From: Akkermansia muciniphila
GTDB taxonomy: Bacteria; Verrucomicrobiota; Verrucomicrobiia; Verrucomicrobiales; Akkermansiaceae
Assembly (NCBI GenBank): GCA_947624785.1
Contig: CANQLV010000002.1
Span: 247,959 to 311,958 of the forward strand
Direction: 5' to 3'
Length of the DNA: 64,000 nucleotides
The translations under genes were made by a program, and so were the position numbers. This document shows positions 9,515 to 17,435 of this stretch, in pieces; within the stretch, counting starts at the first letter, position 1; each line of letters starts with the position of its first letter. Below the pieces are notes generated by a model. It was given only the letters and a program-made list of their open reading frames with translations, was not told the origin of the DNA and searched no databases.

Positions 9515-9551
9515 ACAAACCTTTGAAGTATAACCAATAGACCGCACGTCC

Positions 9552-9860
9552 ATGCAAAGTCCAAAAATCCGCATTCGACTCCGCGCATTTGACTCCCGCG
9601 CCATCGACCGCTCCTCCCAGGAGATCGTTGAAACCGCCAAGCGCACCGGAGCCAAAGTTCACGGCCCGATCCCGTTGCCGACCCGCATTGAAAAATTCTC
9701 CGTGAACCGTTCCGTTCGCGTCAACAAGAAGTCGGCTGAACAATTTGAAATCCGCACCCACAAGCGCCTGCTCGACATCGTCGACCCGACCGCCCGCACG
9801 ATTGATGAGCTCAAGAAGCTCAATCTCCCGGCCGGTGTGGACATCACGATCCGCATCTAG
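9552..9860 (+). CDS. rpsJ: 30S ribosomal protein S10
   Basis: A 102-residue protein of the 30S head (the NusE partner in transcription antitermination). The family core [15 protein letters not shown] and the C-terminal GVDITIRI are present. It opens the S10 portion of the cluster and directly follows fusA, so the str and S10 operons are fused here. Confidence 0.98.
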   Translation: MQSPKIRIRLRAFDSRAIDRSSQEIVETAKRTGAKVHGPIPLPTRIEKFSVNRSVRVNKKSAEQFEIRTHKRLLDIVDPTARTIDELKKLNLPAGVDITIRI

Positions 9861-9905
9861 TTTGGTACCCGGATAAGTAATTAAAAAACAGAAAGACACA
9901 CTACA

Positions 9906-10541
9906 ATGGCTCTAGGACTTATCGGAAAAAAGGTCGGCATGACCCGCCTGTTTGACCAGGAATCCGGCGCTATGGTGCCCGTGACCGTCATCGACGTAAA
10001 GGGCAACACCTTCGCCCAGATCAAAACGGAAGACAAGGATGGCTACAACGCTATTCAGGTTGCCTTTGATGCGCAGAAGGAAAGCCGCGTGGCCAAGCCT
10101 CAGGCCGGCCACTTCAAGAAACTGGGCATCCAGCCCACCAAGCTCCTCAAGGAATTCCGCGTGGAAGCTTCCGAACTGCCTGCTGAAGGCGCTGAAGACC
10201 CCGGCGTGGACCTCTTTTCCGCCGGCCAGTGGGTTGACGTGATCGGCACTTCCAAGGGGAAGGGCTTCCAGGGTGCGATGCGCCGCCACAATTTCCACGG
10301 CTCTCCCGCCGCCCACGGTTCCATGATGCACCGCCGTACCGGTGGTGTGGGTGGCTGCTCCACCCCGGGCCGCGTCTGGAAGAACCAGAAGATGCCCGGA
10401 CAGATGGGCAATGCCAAGCGCACGGTGCAGAACCTGAAGGTTGTGGCCGTACGTCCGGAAGACAACGTCATTCTTATCTCCGGCGCCGTTCCCGGTGCAC
10501 GCGGTTCCTACCTCGTGATCCGTCCCGCCAAGAAGAAGTAA
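9906..10541 (+). CDS. rplC: 50S ribosomal protein L3
   Basis: A 211-residue early-assembly 23S rRNA-binding protein near the peptidyl transferase centre. It starts GLIGKKVGMTRLF and carries the long loop with GKGFQGAMRRHNF and HRRTGGVG, which includes the glutamine methylated in many bacteria. rplD follows 41 bases later. Confidence 0.98.
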   Translation: MALGLIGKKVGMTRLFDQESGAMVPVTVIDVKGNTFAQIKTEDKDGYNAIQVAFDAQKESRVAKPQAGHFKKLGIQPTKLLKEFRVEASELPAEGAEDPGVDLFSAGQWVDVIGTSKGKGFQGAMRRHNFHGSPAAHGSMMHRRTGGVGGCSTPGRVWKNQKMPGQMGNAKRTVQNLKVVAVRPEDNVILISGAVPGARGSYLVIRPAKKK

Positions 10542-10582
10542 GGCTTTAGTTAACCTCACATTGATTATAGGAAAACCTATCT

Positions 10583-11191
10583 ATGTCCGCAAATACCTTT
10601 ACATTAGAAGCCGCCGCTGCCGCCAACATCCAGCTTGCAGGCAGCGACAAGGGCTCCCAGGCCGTGCATGACCTCATCGTGGCCTACCAGGCGAACCGCC
10701 GCACCGGTTCCGCCAACTCCAAGACCCGCGCTGAAGTCAGCGGCAACAACAAGAAGATCTTCCGCCAGAAGGGCACCGGTAACGCCCGTCACGGCGACAA
10801 GCGCGCTCCCATCTTTGTGGGCGGCGGCGTGGTCTTCGGTCCCCGCCCCTGCGACTACACCAAGAAGGTGAACAAGAGCACCCGCCGCCTGGCCCTGCGC
10901 CGCGTGCTGGGCGACCTGATCGCCGCTTCCAAGGTCAGCACCGTTTCCGAATTCTCCGTGGCCGACGGCAAGACCAAGTCCTTCATCAAGGCCGTCAAGG
11001 ACCTGACGGACGCCAGGAAGGTGCTCATCGTGGCCGCCTCCTTTGACGAATCCACCTATCTTGCCGGTCGCAACGTCCAGGAAGTTCTCCTGATGACCGC
11101 CGCGGAAGTGAACATTGAACAGCTCATGAACGCTGATGCAGTGATTCTCGTTGACAACGCTTTAGAAACCCTCGCCAGCCGTACTGCTTAA
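10583..11191 (+). CDS. rplD: 50S ribosomal protein L4
   Basis: A 202-residue exit-tunnel protein with the extended loop KIFRQKGTGNARHG and the RRLALRR segment. In E. coli L4 also represses its own S10 operon through the leader; the present leader lies upstream of rpsL and is not obviously related. rplW starts only 6 bases after the stop. Confidence 0.97.
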   Translation: MSANTFTLEAAAAANIQLAGSDKGSQAVHDLIVAYQANRRTGSANSKTRAEVSGNNKKIFRQKGTGNARHGDKRAPIFVGGGVVFGPRPCDYTKKVNKSTRRLALRRVLGDLIAASKVSTVSEFSVADGKTKSFIKAVKDLTDARKVLIVAASFDESTYLAGRNVQEVLLMTAAEVNIEQLMNADAVILVDNALETLASRTA

Positions 11192-11197
11192 GAAGCC

Positions 11198-11482
11198 ATG
11201 AAAGACATTTACCAAGTCATCAAGAAGGTGCGCATCAGCGAAAAGGCCACCATGCTCCAGGAAACCACTGGCGAGCTGGTCCTTGAAGTTGACCGTGACG
11301 CCAACAAAATCGAAATCAAAAAGGCTGTCGAAGTTGCTTTCGGCAAGAAGGTCGCTTCCGTGCGCACCGCCAACTATGACGGCAAGCTCAAGCGTCAGCG
11401 CCGCGCTGATGCAGGTCGCACCGCTCATTGGAAAAAAGCTTACATCAAGCTCGCCAACGGTGAAACCCTTGACCTCGTTTAA
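11198..11482 (+). CDS. rplW: 50S ribosomal protein L23
   Basis: A 94-residue tunnel-exit protein that docks trigger factor and SRP. It has the typical order: ISEKATML near the N-terminus, VEVAFGKKVASVRT in the middle and a basic segment before the C-terminal strand. It lies between rplD and rplB as in the conserved S10 order. Confidence 0.97.
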   Translation: MKDIYQVIKKVRISEKATMLQETTGELVLEVDRDANKIEIKKAVEVAFGKKVASVRTANYDGKLKRQRRADAGRTAHWKKAYIKLANGETLDLV

Positions 11483-11509
11483 AGCCCCCTATTAGGAAGG
11501 AAAGCTATC

Positions 11510-12346
11510 ATGTCCCTCAAGTCATTCAAGCCAGTTACTCCCTCTAACCGCTACAAGGTGTGGCCGTCCTTTGACGAAATCACCACCTCCACCCCGGAAA
11601 AGAGTCTCTGCCGACCCCTCAAGAAATCCGGCGGCCGCAACAACAACGGCCGCATCACCACCCGCCACATCGGCGGTGGCCACAAGCGCAAGTATCGCCT
11701 GGTGGACTTCAAGCGCAACAAGTTTGATGTGCCCGCCACCGTGCTTACCATCGAATACGATCCCAACCGCACCTGCCGCATCGCCCTGATCGAATACAAG
11801 GACGGTGAAAAGTCCTACATCCTGGCCCCCACGGGTCTCCAGGTGGGCATGAAGGTGGAAAGCGGCCAGAAGGTTGCTCCCAAGGTCGGTAACGCCATGC
11901 CTTTGAAGAACGTTCCCCTGGGTACGTCCGTTCACAACATTGAAATCCGTCCGGGTTCCGGCGGCAAGGTTGCCCGTGCAGCCGGCCAGCAGGCCATCGT
12001 TTCCAACCGTGAAGCAGGCTATGCGCTGATCAAGATGCCTTCCGGTGAAATCCGCCGCTTCAATGAGAATTGCTACTGCACCATCGGTCAGGTCGGCAAT
12101 ACCCAGCACATGAACGAAATGTCCGGCAAGGCCGGCCGCACCCGCTGGATGGGCGTCCGTCCCACCGTGCGCGGTATGACGATGAACCCCGTCGACCACC
12201 CGAACGGTGGCGGTGAAGGCAAGTCCAAGTCCGGCGGCGGTCGTCAGCACCTCAAGTCTCCGTGGGGCCACGTCAAGGGCCAGAAGACCCGCCGTCTCCG
12301 CAAGCCCAGCGACTCCGTCATCGTACAGCGCCGCAACGCCAAGTAA
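11510..12346 (+). CDS. rplB: 50S ribosomal protein L2
   Basis: A 278-residue protein needed for subunit association and peptidyl transfer. It contains [12 protein letters not shown] near the N-terminus and the highly conserved [13 protein letters not shown], which includes the functionally important histidine. Length and order are standard. A GGAAGG-like site lies 12 bases upstream of the ATG. Confidence 0.98.
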   Translation: MSLKSFKPVTPSNRYKVWPSFDEITTSTPEKSLCRPLKKSGGRNNNGRITTRHIGGGHKRKYRLVDFKRNKFDVPATVLTIEYDPNRTCRIALIEYKDGEKSYILAPTGLQVGMKVESGQKVAPKVGNAMPLKNVPLGTSVHNIEIRPGSGGKVARAAGQQAIVSNREAGYALIKMPSGEIRRFNENCYCTIGQVGNTQHMNEMSGKAGRTRWMGVRPTVRGMTMNPVDHPNGGGEGKSKSGGGRQHLKSPWGHVKGQKTRRLRKPSDSVIVQRRNAK

Positions 12347-12381
12347 CCAATACACAATAACTTTAACTAGGATCATATAAC

Positions 12382-12651
12382 ATGGGACGTTCTCTCAAAA
12401 AAGGCCCTTTTGTCAGTCAAAAGCTTCTCGCCAAGATCGACGCTCAGCTTGAATCCGGTGACCGCAAGCCGATCAAGACCTGGAGCCGCGCATCCATGAT
12501 TACGCCTGACTTCGTCGGTCTGACCTTCCTGGTGCACGCCGGCAAGAACTTTGCCACGGTGTACGTCACGGAAAACATGGTAGGCCACAAGCTTGGTGAA
12601 TTTGCCCCGACTCGTGTCTTCAAACAGCACGGCGGTATCGGTAAGAAGTAA
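12382..12651 (+). CDS. rpsS: 30S ribosomal protein S19
   Basis: An 89-residue 30S head protein that contacts S13 and the tRNA. The signature RSLKKGPFV opens it, and [11 protein letters not shown] closes the conserved part. In almost all bacteria rplV follows directly, but here an unrelated exported protein intervenes. Confidence 0.98.
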   Translation: MGRSLKKGPFVSQKLLAKIDAQLESGDRKPIKTWSRASMITPDFVGLTFLVHAGKNFATVYVTENMVGHKLGEFAPTRVFKQHGGIGKK

Positions 12652-12671
12652 TCAGTAAGTTAACAATCAAC

Positions 12672-13382
12672 ATGTCGAACTCTTCTTCCATCCTTGCCTA
12701 CTCCCTCACCACCCTTGTCGGGCTGGGCGGGATGCTGCAGGGAGCGGAAGAAGATACGGCGGCACTGACGCGCAGAATCGAGCGTCTCGAAAAGCAGAAT
12801 GCGGCCCTCAAGGCATCCTATGTCCAGGCCCGCAGCGACGCCGACAAGGCGGCCGCCCAGCTGGTGGACATCCGTACCCGGCTGGAAGCTTTGGGAGGCG
12901 CAGCGCTAGGTAATAGTGAGGAACGCCTGATTCAGGCGGTGGCAGACATTGAAGCCTCCAATGACCGCATTCAGCGGTTGGAGCAGGCGTCCGTCAAGCT
13001 CTCCGGAGCCATCCTCGCCTACATGAAACAAGCCATATCCGAGGACGCAAACGCCAGGACGGCAGTGGAAAGCTCCCTGCGCCTGCTGGAATCCGTTCTG
13101 GGATACAGGCAACAGCCCGTGCGAGATGGCGCGGGAACCCTGGCGGAAGCCAAGGTGCTCAGCATTGACTCCGAATCCGGAGTCGTGGTGCTGAACGCCG
13201 GCAGAACGGCAGGGATGCAAGTCGGGATGCCCGTACGGGTAACCCGGGGAGCGCAAACCATCGGAGAAGCCGTAGTCACGGACGTCCGCAAGGAAGTATG
13301 TGGCGCGCTTGTTCAGAAGCTTGCGGCGCCCGCCGAGCCGGTGCGCGTCGGAGATTCTGCCTCAGTAAAAACCAACGACTAA
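12672..13382 (+). CDS. Exported coiled-coil protein inserted in the S10 operon
   Basis: This 236-residue protein of unknown function lies between rpsS and rplV with 20- and 39-base spacers, on the same strand, so it is almost surely cotranscribed with them. A hydrophobic segment at about 8-24 ending near GAEED looks like a signal peptide or anchor. A coiled coil of heptads (RRIERLEKQNAALK) spans roughly 30-125. The C-terminal 75 residues form a small beta domain (VVVLNAGRTAGMQVGMPVRV) that recalls FlgT-C or MreC-like barrels. An envelope role is inferred. It is not a ribosomal protein. Confidence 0.85.
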   Translation: MSNSSSILAYSLTTLVGLGGMLQGAEEDTAALTRRIERLEKQNAALKASYVQARSDADKAAAQLVDIRTRLEALGGAALGNSEERLIQAVADIEASNDRIQRLEQASVKLSGAILAYMKQAISEDANARTAVESSLRLLESVLGYRQQPVRDGAGTLAEAKVLSIDSESGVVVLNAGRTAGMQVGMPVRVTRGAQTIGEAVVTDVRKEVCGALVQKLAAPAEPVRVGDSASVKTND

Positions 13383-13421
13383 ATCATCTTCATCAATAAC
13401 CTGCACTACGAGGAAAAACCC

Positions 13422-13760
13422 ATGGAAGTGAAAGCTGTTTACAAATACGCCCGCATCTCTGCCAAGAAGATGCGCGATATTGCTCAAGAAATTCAAGGCT
13501 TGTCCGTCTCCCAGGCGACCGACATCCTGTCCTACACCCCCAAGAAGGGTGCCTACCTGCTGAATAAGACGCTCAAGTCCGCCTTGGCGAATGCCGAGAA
13601 TAATGCGGAACTGTCCGTTGACACACTGGTGGTCAAGTCCGTCATGGTCGATGAAGGCCCCACGATGCGCCGCACGATGCCCCGCGCCCGTGGATCCGCC
13701 AACATGATCCGCAAGCGCACATCCCATATCACCGTCGTACTGGCCGATCAAGAAGGCTAA
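13422..13760 (+). CDS. rplV: 50S ribosomal protein L22
   Basis: A 112-residue tunnel protein. The ARISAKKMRDIA opening and the beta-hairpin tip segment GPTMRRTMPRARGSA are conserved; this hairpin lines the macrolide region of the exit tunnel. It continues the S10 order after the coiled-coil insertion. Confidence 0.97.
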   Translation: MEVKAVYKYARISAKKMRDIAQEIQGLSVSQATDILSYTPKKGAYLLNKTLKSALANAENNAELSVDTLVVKSVMVDEGPTMRRTMPRARGSANMIRKRTSHITVVLADQEG

Positions 13761-13799
13761 GTCATTCCAATCTAACACACATATAGCTGAACTAATATC

Positions 13800-14489
13800 A
13801 TGGGTCAGAAAGTAAATCCAATCGGGTTCCGCCTCGCCGTCAACAAGGACTGGCGTTCCAAGTGGTACGCCACGGGCCAGGATTACGCCACCAAGCTGCA
13901 TGAGGACTTGGTGATGCGCAAGTACATCAAGGAACAGTTGATGTCCGCCGCCGTCTCCAGCATCGTGATTGAACGCGCCTGGAACAGCGTCCGCATTACC
14001 GTCCACACCGCCCGTCCGGGTCTTGTCATCGGTCGCAAGGGAGAAGAAATTGAAAAGATCCGCCAGTACCTTCAGGGCCTGTGCGGCGCTTCCACCCAGG
14101 TCAACATTGACATCGTGGAAATCCGCTCCCCTGAAACGGACGCCCAGCTTATCGCTGAAAACGTGGCCGTCCAGCTGGAACGCCGCGTTTCCTTCCGCCG
14201 CGCCATGAAGCGCGCCGTGCAGGTAGCCATGGAACGTGGTGCCGACGGCATCCGCATCCGTTGCGCCGGCCGTCTCGGCGGCGCCGACATCGCCCGTGCC
14301 GAATGGTACCGCGAAGGCAAAGTGCCGTTGCAGACGCTCCGCACCCCGATTGACTACGGTTTCGCCGAAGCCCGCACCCTGTACGGCATCATCGGCGTGA
14401 AGTGCTGGGTCAACAAGCGCGATGAAGTCGTCTCCCAGCAGAATTCCCGTCCGTCCGGCCCCCGCGGTCCCCGTCGTCCGCGTGCCTAA
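13800..14489 (+). CDS. rpsC: 30S ribosomal protein S3
   Basis: A 229-residue protein at the mRNA entry channel. It begins [11 protein letters not shown], has the KH-domain loop [10 protein letters not shown], and ends in a Pro/Arg-rich tail. Length and order are normal. The mRNA-helicase-type basic residues of the C-terminal domain are present. Confidence 0.98.
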   Translation: MGQKVNPIGFRLAVNKDWRSKWYATGQDYATKLHEDLVMRKYIKEQLMSAAVSSIVIERAWNSVRITVHTARPGLVIGRKGEEIEKIRQYLQGLCGASTQVNIDIVEIRSPETDAQLIAENVAVQLERRVSFRRAMKRAVQVAMERGADGIRIRCAGRLGGADIARAEWYREGKVPLQTLRTPIDYGFAEARTLYGIIGVKCWVNKRDEVVSQQNSRPSGPRGPRRPRA

Positions 14490-14540
14490 GAAAGCCGCCA
14501 TCACATTGTTCATCACACTTAATACAAGGAGGAATAAGAT

Positions 14541-14963
14541 ATGCCTTTAATGCCCAAAAGAGTGAAGCACCGCAAGATGCACCGCGGCAGCCGTTCCGGC
14601 AATGCCACCAGCGGTACCTATGTTGCCTTTGGTGACTTCGGCCTTCAGGTGCTCGACCGCGGTTGGATCACCAACAACCAGATTGAAGCCTGCCGTATTG
14701 CGATCAACCGTTACCTGAAACGTAAAGGTAAGGTGTTCATCCGCATTTTCCCGCAGAAGTCCTTTACGTCCCGTCCCCCGGATACTCGTATGGGTAAGGG
14801 CAAGGGCGCCGTGGAAGGCTGGGTGGCCGTTGTCCGCCCCGGCAACATTCTGTTTGAAGTAGGCGGCGTGACTGAATCCCAGGCCCGTGAAGCCCTTCGT
14901 CTGGCTTCCAACAAGCTGGGCGTGCCGACCCGCTTCGTCTATCGTCAAGGCGTTCAACACTAA
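14541..14963 (+). CDS. rplP: 50S ribosomal protein L16
   Basis: A 140-residue protein near the A-site tRNA elbow. It has [13 protein letters not shown] at the N-terminus and [13 protein letters not shown] in the core. An AGGAGG ribosome-binding site precedes the ATG, one of the clearer ones in the cluster. Confidence 0.98.
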   Translation: MPLMPKRVKHRKMHRGSRSGNATSGTYVAFGDFGLQVLDRGWITNNQIEACRIAINRYLKRKGKVFIRIFPQKSFTSRPPDTRMGKGKGAVEGWVAVVRPGNILFEVGGVTESQAREALRLASNKLGVPTRFVYRQGVQH

Positions 14964-14977
14964 AGCTACTCATCACC

Positions 14978-15181
14978 ATGTCCGATAAGAATTCCCCCAA
15001 AGAACTTCGTGCTATGTCCGCCAAGGAGCTTTCCGCTCTGGTGCGCAGCCTTCGTGAAGAACTCTTCAATCTCCGTCTCCAGCAGGCCACCGGCCAGCTG
15101 GAAAACAACCAGAGAATCCGCACCGTCCGCAAGGACCTTGCCCGCGCCCTTACCATCAAGGGTGAAACCGGGGAAGCGTAA
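14978..15181 (+). CDS. rpmC: 50S ribosomal protein L29
   Basis: A 67-residue helical tunnel-exit protein. The core EELFNLRLQQATGQLEN followed by RIRTVRKDLARA is diagnostic. It lies 14 bases after rplP. Confidence 0.97.
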   Translation: MSDKNSPKELRAMSAKELSALVRSLREELFNLRLQQATGQLENNQRIRTVRKDLARALTIKGETGEA

Positions 15182-15230
15182 ACTGAGGATTTCCGGTAAC
15201 AACAGAATATTCTAACACTTTTAGAATCCA

Positions 15231-15503
15231 ATGTCCGAACAAACCGAAACAACCAAGAAGCCCGGCCTTCGCAAGACGCGCGTCGGCGTGGTGACCTCCA
15301 CCAAGATGGACAAGACCATCGTCGTGGAATACGTTGCCCGCGTTCCGCACCCCAAGTTCAAGAAGATCGTCAAGAAGAGCAAGAAGTTCTACGCCCATGA
15401 CGAAAATTCCACGGCCAAGGTAGGCGATAAGGTACGTATCGTTGAAACCCGCCCGCTTTCCAAGCTCAAGTGCTGGGAACTGGTGGAAGTGCTTACCCAC
15501 TAA
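15231..15503 (+). CDS. rpsQ: 30S ribosomal protein S17
   Basis: A 90-residue OB-fold protein. It contains [22 protein letters not shown] and the end segment ETRPLSK, all typical of S17. The stretch before the OB fold ([14 protein letters not shown]) is slightly longer than in E. coli. Confidence 0.97.
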   Translation: MSEQTETTKKPGLRKTRVGVVTSTKMDKTIVVEYVARVPHPKFKKIVKKSKKFYAHDENSTAKVGDKVRIVETRPLSKLKCWELVEVLTH

Positions 15504-15540
15504 TCAGGAATCAACCATTAAATAAAGGAGATTTGATACC

Positions 15541-15906
15541 ATGATCCAGATGGAATCCCTAGTCCAGGTGGCCGACAATACCGGCGCCCGCTCTGCCAAG
15601 ATGATCGGCGTCATCGGCAAGCGCACCCGTCAGGCCCACATTGGCGACATTATTACCTGCCACATCCGCGAGTCCATTCCCACCGCTTCCGTGAAGAAGG
15701 GTACCGTGGTGAAGGCCGTAGTGGTTCGCACCGCCGCACCGATCCGCCGTGATGACGGTTCCGTGCTCCGCTTTGACGGCAACGCCGTCGTCATCATCGA
15801 CAAGGATAACAACCCGCGCGGTACCCGTATTTTCGGGCCGGTCGCCCGTGAACTCCGTGAAAAGAAGTTCATGAAGATTGTTTCCCTTGCTCCGGAAGTG
15901 CTCTAA
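15541..15906 (+). CDS. rplN: 50S ribosomal protein L14
   Basis: A 121-residue protein at the subunit interface. It contains [15 protein letters not shown] and [16 protein letters not shown]. It is the last gene of the cluster: rplX, rplE and the rest of the spc operon, which normally follow, are not here. A strong terminator starts 22 bases after the stop. Confidence 0.98.
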   Translation: MIQMESLVQVADNTGARSAKMIGVIGKRTRQAHIGDIITCHIRESIPTASVKKGTVVKAVVVRTAAPIRRDDGSVLRFDGNAVVIIDKDNNPRGTRIFGPVARELREKKFMKIVSLAPEVL

Positions 15907-15927
15907 CCGAGACACCTCAGGATTTTG

Positions 15928-15966
15928 AACGCCGTTCTCTGAAGAGGGGACGGCGTTTTTTGTTGC
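15928..15966 (+). terminator. Terminator closing the ribosomal cluster
   Basis: A stem of about 13 bp (15928-15940 with 15945-15957, two G-T pairs) with a GAAG loop runs into a T stretch. It shows that transcription is meant to end after rplN. Confidence 0.88.
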
Positions 15967-16553
15967 CTGTATTTTTCCGGTGAATGTGCGTTTGAGGCAT
16001 TTTCATGAGAAGCAATAGAGTCACTGGAATTACGAATTTGCCGGGTCTCGAGGCAGATAGTCCGGAATAGTTTGTGGAGCAGGCTTTTCCAGTTTTTGAA
16101 ACGTCCGGATGAATTCCCGTGCTCCCGATTTTGGGAACGCGCTTTTTTATATCGCACGGCATGGGGATGTTGATACGGATTTTTCAGGGGGGAAGGGAGG
16201 GAGGGGGGTCGACTGGCGTGCCTGAGGGAATGTCTTGGGGCCGTGCCGGCGGTGAAGGGCCTTGGGATGCGCCCGGGCAGCGGGATTACAAGGAGTGACG
16301 GCGGAGGAAGCGGGAGCCGCTGGCAGAAGGCTATTTCAGAGAATCCGGAGAGTGAAAGGCTGCTTGTCCTGTCTGAATCCGGATTTGGAGCGCAGGGACG
16401 GGGCAAGGAGCGGAAAACGGGAGAGGGCATTAGCGGCCGGGATTGCGGCTCATGTTGCCGCCGGCCAGGAAAGGAGCCTCTTTCCGGGCGTTACGCGCAT
16501 AAGAAAGGCCTGGAACTCCCGGAAGGCCATACGGCGTGGACTAGGGGGCACAT
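15967..16553. other. Gene-free stretch of about 590 bases
   Basis: This lies between the rplN terminator and the 3' end of a minus-strand gene. Overlapping small frames occur on both strands, but none shows a start site, domain or codon pattern like its neighbours. I see no RNA gene or repeat. It may be decayed coding sequence. Confidence 0.5.
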
Positions 16554-17417
16554 TTAGTGCTTGTGCTGCTCCGCGCGGGTTTTTTCCAACTGCTGGGAGG
16601 AACCGCAGGCCGGACACCGGAACCAGCGGAAGAGGAATATATGCAGCGCCGTGGCAAATACGTAGCCGAAGAGGGGGATGCGATGGGCCGCCTTGTTGCG
16701 GGTGTATTTTTTGAAGGAGAAGACATGGGCGCGGCAGACGCTGCATTTCCGGGGCAACGCCAGGGAAAGATAGAGGATCAGCGCCAGAAACCAGGGGCCG
16801 AAGCAGAGGCTGATGATTAACCAGCCCCGTTCCCCGTTGAGAAGCACGAGGGTGATGACTGCGATGGAAAAGAGGGTGCAGACGAAGAGGAGGAGGACGG
16901 AGGAGGCTCCCAGCCACGTCCGGAACGGAGTCATGTGCTTGACTCCCTTTTTGCGCAGGTAGGTTTTTGGCTCCTGCCGGACATGGACGCGCTTGGCGGC
17001 CTGGTAGCTTTGTTCTTCCTGGAGCCTTGCCTTGGTGGAGAGATGCTTTGCAGGGCCGTCAGAGGGGTGTCTGGGGCGCTTTTCTCTGACGGGGGGGAAA
17101 ACTGCCCGCTCCGCTTCCATCGGCGGGCATGGTTCGTCGAGAAGGGTGGCAAGGGGAAGGCTGCCGTCCGCATGGGCGGGAAGGGCGGCCGGTTCCGGAG
17201 CTGTGGGTGATGACAGCGCCTGCTCCACCCATTCCTTGAAAACGGGTGCGGGGGGAATGTCCGTCCGCAGTTTCAGCATCCGTTTTGCCTGATGGAGTTC
17301 AGGCAAAACGGTGAAAGGGTCCGCGGAAGCGAATTGTTCAAGAGTACGTATGCCTACCGCTTCCAGCAATTCAATGAATTGCTCACGACCGGCAAAGTAC
17401 TGTTGAAGGTCATTCAT
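16554..17417 (-). CDS. Membrane protein with two CxxC pairs, unknown function
   Basis: A 287-residue protein. The first 70 residues resemble a helix-hairpin-helix region (FIELLEAVGIRTLEQFA). A low-complexity linker and a basic stretch lead to two adjacent membrane segments at about 170-225. After them two Cys pairs (CSVC and, near the end, CPAC) flank a further hydrophobic segment, as in a split zinc ribbon. I do not recognise a family. It lies 18 bases after valS on the same strand and is probably transcribed with it. Confidence 0.75.
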   Translation of the reverse strand: MNDLQQYFAGREQFIELLEAVGIRTLEQFASADPFTVLPELHQAKRMLKLRTDIPPAPVFKEWVEQALSSPTAPEPAALPAHADGSLPLATLLDEPCPPMEAERAVFPPVREKRPRHPSDGPAKHLSTKARLQEEQSYQAAKRVHVRQEPKTYLRKKGVKHMTPFRTWLGASSVLLLFVCTLFSIAVITLVLLNGERGWLIISLCFGPWFLALILYLSLALPRKCSVCRAHVFSFKKYTRNKAAHRIPLFGYVFATALHIFLFRWFRCPACGSSQQLEKTRAEQHKH

Positions 17418-17435
17418 TCCCGGAAGAATAGATGA

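Noticed and set aside
7319..9655. A 778-codon minus-strand frame opposite fusA
   Set aside because: It mirrors the strongly biased codons of fusA, has no domain and no start site, and fusA is unmistakable.
16243..16714. Overlapping plus-strand frames in the gap after rplN
   Set aside because: Basic, Gly/Arg-rich, different frames of similar quality, partly antisense to the next gene; likely chance.
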